Under the pieces are notes generated by a model. That model did no database searches. It was given only the letters and a program-made list of their open reading frames with translations, and was not told the DNA's origin. 64,000 bases of DNA, taken from the NCBI RefSeq assembly GCF_002105155.1, contig NW_019029001.1, positions 558,001 through 622,000 of the forward strand. The letters run 5' to 3'. A program made the translations under genes and the position numbers. This DNA comes from Lobosporangium transversale (Eukaryota > Mortierellomycota > Mortierellomycetes > Mortierellales > Mortierellaceae). The stretch's first letter is position 1. Each line of letters starts with the position of its first letter. This document shows positions 35,224-47,890 of this stretch, one piece after another.

Positions 35224-36438
35224 ATGACTCCATCTACAGCAGCAACAAAACCCCAAGGAGCAATTACAGGAGACATTCATAATAAAGATAATAACACCTT
35301 CAACACCCTTATAGCCTCCTCTATTGCAGCTTTTACCTCACGTCTTTGCACTCACCCTCTCGACACCCTCAAGACTCGTGTCCAGGCCTCAAACTCGCCA
35401 CTTCCTCTATTGCCTACATTTGTTAACCTTGTCAAGAATAAAGAGCTTTATCGGGGTCTTCCGATTGCTTTGACACTTAGTGTCCCTGCTTTATCCGTTT
35501 ATTTGACTGCATATGATCTTTCCAAGGACCGACTATCAAAACATTTCTCTTATTTTGGAAGCAACACAGTCATCAACCACATGGCCAGCGCAGTTGTGGC
35601 CGAGATCTCCTCTGGACTCTTTTGGACGCCTATGGAGGTGCTTAAATCAAAGCAACAAGTAGAGAATATGTCTTCCCATTCACTGTCGTCCCTTTCTTCA
35701 ATCCCCTCAGCAGCAACCTCTGCTTCTTTACCAAAATCACCACAATCGCGTTCATCCACTGGAGCATTGCCAAGCTCCAAAACCAAAGCTTGTCACATAC
35801 CAACCGCTTCGTTTTCAACGACCAGAACAACCGCAACGGGATTGCGAACAGCCGTCAGGACTTTCGATCTTGCAAAGATGATTTATCGCCAAGAAGGACT
35901 ACGGGGATTCTATCGTGGGTATTTTATTACTTTGGGGGTTTTTGTGTAAGTACTGAGCTTTTTTTGTTGCTACTATTGTAGTTGTTTGTCGCATCATATT
36001 TATACTTGCTGAATCTCATTTTACATAATAACCTTTTTTTTTATCAGACCATATTCGATAATATACTTTACAACATATGAGCACCTCAAGAAGATGGCAT
36101 GGCGTGAGCAGCAGCGATCTGCAACTATCATAGCTGAGGGACATGAAAAAGATACACTACCATTCATGACAATTGTCACATGTGCTGCTGTCGCTGCAGG
36201 GATCGCTGGAGCTATCTCCAACATCGTTGACATCGTCAAAACGCGTTGGCAGATCTCTGTACTCGCCACAGCTGAGGATAACTCATCAACAAAGAACATC
36301 ATCCGTCAAATGTTTCGTCAGGGAGGACTGGCAAGCTTCACACGAGGCATGGGAGCACGCGTCCTATGGATGGTTCCAAGTGTTACTATCTCTATGTCTA
36401 CATTTGAATGGTTAAAGGCACAAGGATTTGCAGCATGA
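35224..36438 (+). CDS. Mitochondrial carrier family (SLC25) protein
   Basis: An inner-membrane carrier with the usual three repeats of two helices. Exons are 35224-35945 and 36048-36438, giving 370 residues (about 300 is typical). Repeat 1 has the signature HPLDTLKTRVQ. Repeat 2 has TPMEVLKSKQQ with Glu in place of Asp. Repeat 3 reads NIVDIVKTRWQ, lacking the proline that kinks the helix. Helix 4 is IIYRQEGLRGFYRGYFITLG, followed across the intron by VPYSIIYFTTYEHLKK. A Ser/Thr-rich insert of about 60 residues in the matrix loop of repeat 2 explains the extra length. The PYSIIYFTTYE motif recalls the PFSALYF group (MTM1/SLC25A39 and YMR166C-like carriers), but the substrate is not assigned. 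Confidence 0.85.
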
Positions 36439-36495
36439 TAATGTATGAACTATAGAAAACTATTGCATTTATAAAAAAATTACGACCCATGGGTT

Positions 36496-37770
36496 TTATT
36501 TCCTGGTTTTTTTGCTACTAGAATTCTCAAAATCTTCTGCCTTGCGCTTTTTACCCTTTTTGCTTGATGAATTTTCATCTATTGACTTTTTTTCCTTTTT
36601 GTCTTTTTTACTATCCTTCTTCTCCTTCTTCTCTTTTTTGGCCTTCTTGTCTTCCTTGCTTGTTTCTGAAGTAGATGCCGGTGTTGCAACAATTATCTGT
36701 TCTTCTATATTGGTTTCCACTGTGGCAGGCGTCACAGAGACAGTAGCCTTGACAAATCCGAGGCCACGTAGCCCTCTATTATTAAATCCTGAAGCCCCTA
36801 TACCCTGAGAAGTGGAGAACCCAAGACCGCCAAAAGCAGGTCTGACTGGTTCGTCATTGTTATCATCGCTAGTGGAGGCATTGCTTTGCTGCAATTGTGC
36901 GGCAAAAATGTCAGAAGAAGTCATAGCCGTTTCAACAATAGGAGTCGATGTCCCTGAAGTTGCAGGCGAGACAGTTTCGGATTTGATGCCCAAGATTTCG
37001 TTAAGACGTTCATTATTCTGCATAGCAGCAAGCTTGTTCTTGAGATATTTGTGCCTTGACCTGGAAAATAATTAAAGAAATGTAACAACGCTATCAGAAA
37101 TCATTTGAATTGGTGGTCCTTAATTGAATCACCACATGTATTTTGAAAAATTTAAACTTACGCCTTGCGACCAGTGATCGCTGCCATAGCACTATTCTTA
37201 TCGACACTCTCCTCCTGGCTCGACTTCCTTTCTTTCTTGTCTTTTTTTTCCTTCTTGTTTTTCTTCTTCTCCTTGCTCTCTTTTCTAGATTTCTTTTTTG
37301 ACTTCTTTTCTTTCTCACTGTCCGATTTTTCAGATTCTGTCTCGCTATCACTGCTATTATAACTATTGTTTTTGCTTTCATTTTCCTGCGTCTCTTTCTC
37401 GACTCGCTCGTTTAAATCGGCGAGCAACCTGCTGAAAGCATCTGTGTTACCTAGCCAGTTGTCGCTCGTCTTCTTTGTTGCGCCTACTCCAAGATTATTT
37501 TCCTTCAGGCGAACCTTCACATGTTCCTGAACACCATCCTCCTTGGCTCCAAGTCCCTTTCCTTGTGACCAGCCCATCTTCTCCATCATCTTATATCCAA
37601 ACTTATTGGTATCTATACAGTTTAAACACAGGAAGAATAAGTGATTGATACCTTAAAGATAATACAAAATCGCCCCAAATCCCTAAAAAATACATACCGT
37701 TTGCCCAATGCAAATTACGAGGGTCAGGCGCTAGCCTCTGCTTCGCATGACGAACGGCTTTCAAAGACAT
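36496..37770 (-). CDS. PXR1: PinX1-related G-patch protein
   Basis: PXR1 (GNO1) is a nucleolar G-patch protein that activates the DEAH helicase Prp43 in rRNA processing. Relatives also inhibit telomerase. Exons are 37770-37698, 37612-37162 and 37060-36496, giving 362 residues. The N-terminus MSLKAVRHAKQRLAPDPRNL leads into the G-patch FGYKMMEKMGWSQGKGLGAK and its continuation VRLKENNLGVGATKK, then DNWLGNTDAFSRLLADLN. Two Lys/Glu/Ser-rich tails resembling nucleolar-targeting KKE/D repeats follow, separated by RHKYLKNKLAAM. Its 3' end lies 57 bases from that of the carrier gene. Confidence 0.93.
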
Positions 37771-38123
37771 TGTATGAATGGACGGAAAGGTGAAGGTTGA
37801 AGTTTGTTTGTTTATTTTATTTTATGTTTTTTAAACAATAACAAAGAAAGTCGTCCTTCCATGTGACTATATCACATGACCTGAACTTATTTCCGGCACG
37901 ACACAACCTGTCATCTTTACCATCTCTGCTTGTACATCTGTGTTCTTAGCAACTCTTTACTTTACCTACCAGTCTTTGGACCTCTGCTCGAATCGACTCG
38001 GCCCGAATCCAATCTGGACTCGACTATTAGTCTGGTTGGGCATTGTAATGTGCTTCATGCACAAATCACTTATTCAACTATAGATCAAAGTACACATCAC
38101 AAATAAAGACAAACACATACGCC
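37771..38123. promoter_or_regulatory. Divergent promoter region PXR1 / CTR9
   Basis: 353 bases shared by two diverging nuclear-protein genes. AT-rich near PXR1. No specific site is recognised. Confidence 0.4.
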
Positions 38124-40500
38124 ATGTATCATCCACACTCCAGTAGTACACTTGAGATCCCTTTAAAGGGGTCCGATAATGTACTAGAGATCTCGCGTTC
38201 GAGCCTCCCCACGCCTGCAGAGCTTTTTGACATCCTGAAGGCTGAAGAAGCACCATTAAGGAACTATGTTTTATTTGCAGTAAGAACGACATCTGCATTG
38301 CAAGAGACTAATTTTGTCAACTTTATGAGACGTTCTAATCTCTATCAATTTCTCATGCTATTAGCTTGAATATGCTCGACAGAACAATGTGGACTCGGCT
38401 ATTAAAGTCTTAATCGACGGTCTTAATGGTAATATGACTCCATTCTTCCTTCTTTCTCTTAGTCAACTATCTTCATTACTAAGCGATTCCATTTATTTCA
38501 TCTCCAACAGTCGAATATGAGCCAAATCCAAGGCCGCGTCTCCCCCTCCACAACCTCCTTGCATCCCTTTACATACGAAAGGCATATCAACCAGGGATTA
38601 ACCCTCACGACCGCAACACACTATGGTCGGAGGCGACGAAACATCTTGGCGCTGCTGAGAAGATTAATCCCAAGGATGACACGACATGGATCAGCAAAGG
38701 TACAAGACAGCTACAACACTTTTTTATTGTATGAAGCCCTCAAGGAAAGGACTGCAAGCTTGACTCAAAGAACATGTACTAATCAAATGGTCCAAAATTA
38801 AAAACTAGGTCTTCTTTTGCTCTCACGTAATTCTTTGGATGAAGCATATCGCCACTTTAAACAAGTCTTGGGAGAGAATAGCAGAAGCATTCCGGCCTTA
38901 CTTGGCACCGCACGTATCCACTTCATCCGCGAGAACTACGTGCAAGCGTTGAACTGCTATCGCAATGTGCTAAAACTTCAACCAGACTGTATACCTAATC
39001 CACGCATCGGTATGGGCTTATGCTTCTATAAGCTTGGAATGGTTGAACATGCACAAAAGGCATTCACACGTTGTATTGAAATGGATGGACATGATGCCAC
39101 AGCGCATGTTTTATTGGGGATCATTGAATTCAACAAATGCAAACACCCTGACCTCTCAGAAGATGATATGAAACAACATTACAAAGCCGGATTTCTGCAT
39201 CTGAAAGACGCCTATGCTGCAGACAAGAATCATCCAGTTGTCGGGCTGTATATGAGTAGACATTTTGCAGTCATAAAGAATGTAGATAAGGCAATGGCCT
39301 TTGCAACTAAAGCTTCAAACGCGAATGGTTTGAAAAATGTTCAGTCAGAAGGTTTTTACATTTTAGGCAGGATTCATCATCAGAACGAGCGATATCTCGA
39401 CGCTGTAGCCTGTTATCAGAAGGCTGTTACATACAATCCAGACAACCTCTTGGCTCAGTTCGGATTTGGTCAGACGCTTCTGTTCAAGCAGGATATTGCT
39501 GCTGCCATTTCTGCATTTGAGCGGATTCTCAGCAAAGAACCAAAATGTGTTGAGGCTATTGCTGTAAGTTCCCCCAAAGGTGTTATGTTGCGGACGACTC
39601 TATTGCTGTTCATTACGGATAATAATACTGCTATAATCCGAAATAGATTCTAGGATCAATTTATTCTCGCTCCTCAGCATCCAAAGGCAAAGCTTTGGAA
39701 TTTTTTGACAGAGCTACTAATATCATACATGAGCGTAACACACTCTCAATTCAGGACCCACTCATGTTTACAGAGATGGCACAGCTGCTGGAACAGACAG
39801 ATATCCCTAAAACACTCAAAGCATACATGTTTGCGCTCGGAATCTGTGGACAGAAAATTGATAGAGGTGAATTTGTAGAATACATGCCAGAGCTTTTAAA
39901 TAACGTTGCTGCGATCAATCACATGGATGGACGCCTGGACGCTGCTGAAGGAAGTTATAACAAAGCGTTAGATCTCTGTGCTGCTAAAGGAGATGATGTT
40001 GATATGGCAACGGAGGCAACCATCACTACCATCCGATATAACCTGGCCCGTTTATATGAAGAGCGAAACGAAATCCAACGTGCGGAAGAAATCTACAAGG
40101 ACATTGCGGCTAGGTACCACGGTTATGCTGATGCGCATTTACGACTTGGAGTTATTGAGCAGTCGCGTGGTAACTTTGAGCAGGCGGCTGAACTGTATAA
40201 GGACGTGTTTGGTATGATTGACAACAAGAATGTGGATGCCTGGACATTGATGGGCATGTTGCAACAGAAGCAAAACCAAATCAGGAATTCACGTAAGACA
40301 CTAGAAAGGATTGTCAAGGAGATCAATCGCCACGATGTATACGCTCTGTTGGCACTTGGAAATAATCATCTTGGTATTGCTCGTGAAGAAAAAGATAATA
40401 TGGCAATGGTGAGTGTCATCTTAAATCAACATCAGTTTCAGCCATTACTGTGGTGAGGTATCAAGGCTTTTGTTTATGTTGAGCCGCAAGCGCTTATCTA

Positions 40501-40541
<41 letters not shown>

Positions 40542-42099
40542 CGGATTGTAGAAACAAGAGTTGTACAAGAAGGCGTTCGAATTTTTTGATAAGGTCCTCA
40601 AAATAGATGCATATAATGCATACGCAGCAAATGGAATAGCTATCTCTTTGGCAGTTCACGGCCATCATACGGAAGCAAGAGAAATGTTTCTTCAGCTCCG
40701 CGAAGCTGCTTCAGCGATTCCAACGATTTGGCTCAATTTGGCCTTAGTGTCTGCTGATATGGGACAGTATCGGAATGCTGTCTTGTTGGTAAGTGCTCTC
40801 GTCTTTACTAAAGTTATGTCAGGGTCACATGTACTGAGCCTATGGTAGTGTTCAATAATCCTCGCTCAATTCACTCACTCTTTCTTTTTCATTTTCTCTA
40901 GTATCAAAGCGTCTCGAAAAAGTTTTTTAATAATGAAGATGAGAATGTCATTTTGTCGATGGCTAAAGCACAGTACTGCTTAGCCAAGCAAGAAAAGAGT
41001 CCAGAGAAGATGCAGCAGGCTTTAGCAATGGCACAAAGAGCTTTTCGTCTGAATCCAAGCGATAAAACTGCACTGTATGATATTGCATTGATTCAACAAT
41101 CCTATGCTCAGCTTGTATCTGATCGTGCCTCCAGCGAACGTACTGTTGAGGATATCAATAACGCCATGGCCGGCTTGAATGTAGCCAAGAGGTAAGTGCA
41201 AAATATCAAACATGTCCACTTGGCAAATATGACTGATTTAAAAAAATAAAAAAAAAAAAAACATGGTGAGGTATTAAAGCTTTCTGATATATCATTCAAA
41301 TGGCTCTATAGTATCCTCAAATCATTAATCGCTGTCCCCGCAAAGGAACATGTCTATTATGAACGTGATATTGCTGCACAACGCGAGAAGCATGGAGATT
41401 CATTACTGAACATGCTCCAGCGAAAACTTAAAGACCAGGAAGAATTTGAGGCAGGGAAGAAGAAAGCTATGGATGAAACACGTAGGAAACGTGAAGAGGA
41501 AAAAGCAAAGAAGGACGAAGAGGAGCGTAATGAACGTGAAAGACGAGAAGCAGAAGAGCGTGCGATCTTGGAAAGGCGTCGTGCTTTGGATGAGGGAGCC
41601 AAGGAAACACAGAGAGAGCTGGATGAGATGAACCGAGAGCGTGCGGAGCGCAAGCGAATGGTAGTGAGTGAAGATGATTTGAGTGATGATGGTCTGGACG
41701 CCAATGGTGAGCGCGAATCCAAGAAACAGAAGAAGGATCGAAAGCCAAGAGAGCCGAAGGAACCAAAGGAGCCTAAAGAACCCAAGGAGGCACGGAAAGG
41801 CAAACTCCGCAAGAAATCAGAGCTTGAAGGACGAGCACGGAGTAAGAGCATGGATCGGGATGACGATGGTATACATGATGATCCTACATCACAGAAATCA
41901 TCGTCAAAGAAATAGTAAGTGTGGATTGTTCTCTCAGCTGTTAGGACCCTTATTCTCAGAAAAAAATGTGAGACAAGATGAATTAACCAATTTGTTCCTG
42001 CATACATTTTATTTTATTTTATTTTATTTTCTTTATGCATATGTTCACAGCAAATCCAAGGAGACCATTGAATCTGATGAGGATGAAATGTCTGATTGA
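38124..42099 (+). CDS. CTR9: RNA polymerase II-associated PAF1 complex subunit CTR9
   Basis: CTR9 is the TPR scaffold of the PAF1 complex, which couples Pol II elongation to histone modification. Nine exons: 38124-38279, 38365-38428, 38511-38699, 38809-39563, 39647-40408, 40552-40788, 40902-41191, 41312-41914 and 42051-42099, giving 1034 residues. N-terminal LEIPLKGSDNVLEI matches the family start, followed by TPAELFDILKAEEAPL and ALEYARQNNVDSAIKVL-like sequence across an intron. TPR units fill most of the protein, such as YRHFKQVLGENSRSIPALLG, CYQKAVTYNPDN and EIYKDIAARYHGYADAHLRL. The end is a charged coiled coil (EEFEAGKKKAMDETRRKREE) with repeated PKE motifs and a tail ending ESDEDEMSD. 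Intron 5 carries a T12A29 homopolymer pair. Confidence 0.95.
40501..40541. repeat. T12A29 homopolymer pair in CTR9 intron 5
   Basis: Twelve T are followed directly by 29 A, just before the exon acceptor at 40551. It is one of five such TnAn junctions in the window. Confidence 0.85.
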
Positions 42100-42154
42100 A
42101 GAACTTGCGCAGGACGGAATAGACGATAATTGCAATTTTCAATGTAAACCTGCA

Positions 42155-42207
<53 letters not shown>

Positions 42208-42645
42208 AGCATCTAATCTACACAGCCCCTTGATGCAAGGACCATCAAAACAATTTGAATCTGGATAGTTGTAATATTATGATTTTATGAATTTTATGAT
42301 ATCCCTTTGTCTTCTGTGTTCAGTAATCATTATCATTCTGATCGTCAGGGACATGCGACCAACTTCAACATGGCTTGAATTTGCATTGTTACTTTTGGGG
42401 TCAAACAGTCACTGGAATATTTTTTCCTGGTTCTGGATGGTGCTGCAGGAAGCAAATGTGCCTTTCTTTTCTCTCTTTTTTCTCCATTGACTCCCATCAA
42501 CATAATCTCACGCCCTTTTCAACATTTGACACCACAAACCGTTGGGAACAAAAGGCAAAATAAAAAAGGATAAACTTGCCCCGCTCGATTTCACTTACCG
42601 AATTATAATAAAAAAAGTCTTACCTCTACGCATTCACCACTAACA
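42100..42645. other. Intergenic with (TA)n and T run
   Basis: A (TA)n tract at 42154-42176 runs into a T run of about 28 bases ending at 42205. No gene is seen. The last part should be the promoter of the coiled-coil/ankyrin gene. Confidence 0.45.
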
Positions 42646-45600
42646 ATGACTTCGACCAAGAAGAGCAAAACTCGTGCCATGCCTATGCTTCCAACGTCGT
42701 CAACAGCTCCCTGTCTAGCACATTCATTGCAGAACGAGGACTGGCCAGCAGAAGCACAAAAGGTCAAGGACGAGCAGATGCAAGCCTTCTACCAAGAGTA
42801 TATTAAGGTAAAAGAGAAGGACTCTGCAACAATCTCTTAGTGTTTTTTTTCTGTTGTTATGAATCGATTTGGCTATCTGTCTGTTCAAGAGATAGGAGAG
42901 TAGCTCGAATCCAATGCTCATGTCTTACAACAACGATCCATCATATGCTCCTCCGCTTACAATTCGATATTACCTCTATTCACTTTGGCATCTTAGACTG
43001 TACCCGAGAAAGGAACAGTCGTGGATCCAGACGATCATATTCGGGTAATTCAATAAAAAAGAAAGAAGTGGTGATTCTTTACAAATATATATTGGCGTGC
43101 CTTCTCATCGATTCCTTTGCTATCTCTTAGAGACTTACAACTGCCCTTACTCAGTATACGAGCAGAGGAATGCCAGAGGATAAAGCTGTATCAGAAGAGT
43201 TTTTACGCCAAGGTTCTGAACATATCTTGACTCCTTCTCCAGAGGAACTCATGGAGCTGTATGCGACAGTCCTTCGTGAGAATTTAGGTAATACGATGGG
43301 TCCCTCAATTGCACAAAATGCTCTACCACATGAATCCTAAACAATCTTGTGTATCCCACATGTTACCTTATTATGATGGTGGTAAACACTATAGACTTGA
43401 ATCCTAAAATGAAGGAAATACTTACGGATCAAAACTTTGCGGCATCTACATTACTACATGGAGAAGAGCTCATCCAGCATTTTCGTCATCATCAGCAACG
43501 TCAACATGCAGCAGCGTCTCAACAACACGCTCCTTGCGGATGTGGTGTAGACCATGGAGATGAGGCCCTTGGCTTTCCGGAAGACAGCTATGAGGACGAG
43601 CCGGATGAGGAAGAGGAAGAAGAAGACGACGAAGGAGGCGAAGGAGATGAGGGAGAAGAGGATGATGGTGAAGAGGAGGAGGAAGAGGAGGAGAGCATGG
43701 ATGATGAAGAGTATGATGATGACGATGGACAGGATGTTGTAGATGGGTATGCACATCACTATGAAGAGAACAGCATCAAAATGATGGCCTATGAAGAAGA
43801 GAAACTTAAGCTAGAGACAGTCCGCAGAGTCCGTGAGGAAGAACGACGTCTCAAGGAGGAGTTTCGCAAGAAAAGGCTATCCGAGAGGATAAAGCAGAAG
43901 CAAGAAAAGGGTAGGCATTTTCTTGATTCTTGGCATTGATATCATGGTTTAAGTACCGCCACGCCATCGCTTAGATCAGCCATTGGACTATGAAACTAAT
44001 ATCCTTTTTGGTGTGTACTTTTACTCTTTTATAACCATCATCGCTATTGCTTTTAGAGAGAATTCAACTACTGCAACGATTACGTCTAGAAGATGAAGAG
44101 CGCCGCAGGCGCGAAGTACTGGAAAAGCAGCGTCGGGAAAAACTTGAAGAAGAGATGCGGAAGAAGCGAGAGGCGGGTATGTCTTGGCTACATTAAGGTC
44201 TCTGGATCATCTTGACATAGGCATGTAGATGCTTGGTCCTCTCCTAACGGCACTATATCATCATTATTATGGATCGTAATAGCTGAAGCCGACCAAAAGG
44301 CCCGTTCATTCTTATTTCAATGCACGATGCGGTCACAGGTTGAGACTGTAAAACAAATCATTAGCGCTACTCCGGATGAATCTTGTTCCTTGACAGGCGT
44401 ACCACGCTTCGTCACAACTGCCGCGACGCGCCTATTTGGATGGGAGTTCATGACCATGGTAGAAGGCGTTGGTGAAGTTAGTGAGGAAAAGGGCGTCCAG
44501 GAGACACTGCTTCACGTCGCTGTACGAGTAGGATGTGTTGACTTGGCGATATTCTTTATTAGCAAAGGTATTATATATTGTTCTCGCTATCAAAGCCCAT
44601 TTTCAGTATTTGATGACCAGCTATAGCTCTTTTATTTTTATTTTTATCCTTATTTTTTTCTTGTCTAATGGATGCTCCTTTATTGGTTACCTATAGGTGC
44701 GCCGTTAGATGCTCTTGATAAGGATGGGCTAACGCCACTCCATACTGCAGCAAAACATTCTTCGCCTTTTGAGATATGCAAAGTGCTTGTAGAGAAGACT
44801 GCGCATCATATTGATCAGACATGCATTCTCGACGGCAAGACAGCACTTCACTATGCAGCCCAGACTGGATATGCCGATCTCGTATTGTTGTTGTTACAAT
44901 ACCATGCTCGGATTAATCCACAAGACCTTAAGGGCAACACACCAGAATTCCTTGCAAAAGTGGGGTTGGAGAGTGTATTATCAGAAAAGTCAACAAAGGC
45001 CAATACGAAGCAGGCCAACGCAACCAAAGCACAGAAATTTCGAAATGTAATACAGCACCTCCAAAAAGCGATAATTGCAGCTAAGGAGGCTCAAAGTCGG
45101 AAGGATGCACAGCTTGAGGAACAAAGGCGAAGAGACGAAGCTCTTGCGCGCGAAGAAGCAGAGAAGGATAATGCTGCTCGAAGAAAACAGGAGGAGAAGC
45201 TCGAAGCGGATTTGAGGAGACGCTTGGAGGAAGAGAAGGAGTTAGAACGTTTGAAGGCGATAGCGTCGGACCCAAGCGGAAATAACAACACTAGCAACAA
45301 GAAAAAGAAGAAGAAAAAAGGCGGCAACAAAAATGAAGCAGCATCCACTGCAAAAGAGACACCACCAATAACATCTTCCCCGTCTAAAAAAGGAAAGGAA
45401 TCTTTCTCCGAACTATCCAACGTTGATACTAAAATGGTTCAAAGTTCAGCAGAATCGACGTCAATCTCAAATCAACCTATAAAAATCATTGACCCTCCAT
45501 TACCGACTGCAAAGCCTTCCGGGGCCAATACAAAACCGTCGACATCAGCTAAAATAGTATCAGCTGTTAGCTCACAGCCCACCATAATAAGAATTCCAAA

Positions 45601-47801
45601 ACCCAAAACAACATATCGTCCTTCACAACTGGTCGTCACTCGCATGACAGATATGGGATTTCCATTGCGTGAATCTCGGAAAGCGCTAATTCAGACTGAA
45701 GGACGTGTGGAGGATGCAATCGACCTCTTAACCAGTGGAGCACAACTCGCAGATGATTCTGAGGATGAAGCAGAGCAGGCAGCAGAGAGAGCTAAAGCCA
45801 AGGCAGCCAAACTTAGCGCTATGAATGCAAAGGCGCAGCCAGCAAAGTCGTCGGAAGGTCATGTGAATGGTCATGCCAATATTGTACGGTCACCGCAGCA
45901 GCCCAACTCCGATCCTGCACAGAACCACCATGCTCAGTCTACATCTCAACAGCAACAGCAGTCGCAGGCACATCAGCGCACATTTTCTCAGTCCCATGCT
46001 CCTCTGGGGATGCAACAAATATCTCCACGGCCTGCTAACCATCCCGTACAGATCTTGCAACGGACTCAGGCGGTGGCTCCCCATGTCCAATCCCGATCAG
46101 TACCTACGCAAGTGCTTCAGCGACCCTCAGCTCATGTTCAACAGCTGCAGCATCCACAGTCCCATATCAACGCACAAATTGCAAAAGCAGGGAAGTCACT
46201 ATCCAGCCAAGGAGCGGTACTAGCAACCTTGAACCCAGTGCTGCATCAAACTCCGGCGATTACAGGCTTCATCGCCCCTAGGGCAGCTCAGCCGATATCT
46301 TCTACACGTACTCCCTATTCTTATGGGCCAGCGACACCATACTCTCATAATAGTAAGCCTTTGACACCTTCAGTTAGCACGAGCCATGTCAACAATCCCA
46401 ACCTAACTTCTAACAGAATACCAGTGTCTCCATCCGCTTCTGGCATGGATCGAAGTGTCCCTGGACATGGGCCTGTAAATGACGCTGGAGCGATTGGGGT
46501 GGTGCATAAGTTGGGAGACATGAACCTCTCAGATCATCAAGGCTTTGGTACTGGCTCGGATTTTTCTGGATTTGCGGCAGTGGCATCTACGTGGGATGTC
46601 AGTATTGGTAGCAAGGGACCGGTGACCTCAGCTTCACAGGAGCTTCCAATGCCTATGAGTGCAGGATATCAGTCTTCGCCTATGACTGGGCATAATCTAT
46701 GGTCAACCTCTGGCTTACCCCTATCTACAACATCTTTGCTTTCTAACGTTGCCGATAACAATATTGGATCTGCGTTCGGATCCCCATTCTTGACCAGTTT
46801 ACCGACAGCCCACCACCAGCAACAGCAAACACAGTGCCAACCGGTACATCAACCAACATTACGCCAACAACAGCATCCAGGCTCGTCAGTCATGGGTTCT
46901 CCTTTGGATGGGCTGCAGGCTTTTGGTGATAATGATCTAGATCTTGGGAATGCGGGCGATGAAATGATCAAGGACGTACTTGCCATGACAGGCGCTATCG
47001 ACTCTGAAGAGTTTGCGGAACTTCAGGCAGAGTACTCACTCTTGGGCTCTGGGCCCTCAAACAACAGTAATAGCAATGGTACTTCCAGCAACGTCAGCAA
47101 TGGGCCTTCGAGAACTGTTGGAGATGGACGAAACAGCAATCAGAATAGTAATAGTGGGCAGCCCATGGCAAGTTTGTGGGACATGTCTACAACTGGCTCC
47201 TTTAATGGTGAAGGTAATCATGGACTGCCATCGCCTATTGGCCCTCTAGGTGGGCATGCACGACGTGGTATGGATTCAGGTTTTAATGGCAATGACCCCT
47301 ATGGTATTTTTTTTTTCAAAGAGGGAAAGAGGAAGGTTTTGGCTTTCGAACTTATTGATAAAGTCTTTTTTTCGTGTAACAGCTTTCTTACCGGACACCA
47401 GAAGAGATATACCCGAATACAGCCAATGGAACTCGGGATTCATATTGGATCAAAGCATGTATCCATCCTCACAGCACAACATTGGCTCATCTACATTCCT
47501 TGATAGCTTCTTTGGATCGAGTGTTGGTGTCTCCACGTCACTCTATAGCCAACAGCCTCAAGTACAGCCTCATCATTTTCCACACCAACCACAACCGCTA
47601 TCGCCGTTTGACTATTCAAATTTCGGAGGATTAGGTAATTCAACAACCTCGAACACTCCATCATTGACATCGCCTACATCGTCTGGAGTTGTATCCATGT
47701 CTGCAATTGGGAGCAGCCGACAACATTTCTCATCGCAGCAGCCTATAGGCTCCATACCAACCAAGAGTAATAATGATAGTCAAAACCCCAAACACTATTA
47801 A
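42646..47801 (+). CDS. Coiled-coil, ankyrin and UBA protein, NST1-like N-terminal half
   Basis: A 1437-residue protein from eight exons: 42646-42807, 42997-43044, 43131-43287, 43395-43910, 44057-44176, 44283-44567, 44697-47303 and 47383-47801. After a short start, a CGCGVDHGDEALG segment leads into a long Glu/Asp stretch (residues about 185-250) and a charged helix (KLETVRRVREEERRLKEEFR), which recalls the fungal stress-response protein NST1. Ankyrin-like repeats follow at about 350-510 (LLHVAVRVGCVDLAIFFIS, DGLTPLHTAAKHSS, GKTALHYAAQTGYADLVLLL). Then come a second coiled coil, a Lys-rich patch and a UBA domain near 740-780 (VVTRMTDMGFPLRESRKALI). The last 650 residues are Gln/Ser/Pro-rich and disordered. 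A ubiquitin-binding adaptor is plausible. No enzymatic motif is seen. Confidence 0.8.
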
Positions 47802-47890
47802 AATTTTGCCCTTCAATGGGAAATGTTTCTCTTCAATTTGTTGATTGCCGTTTTTTATCTAAAAAAAAAAAAAAAAAAAAAAAAAAACCT

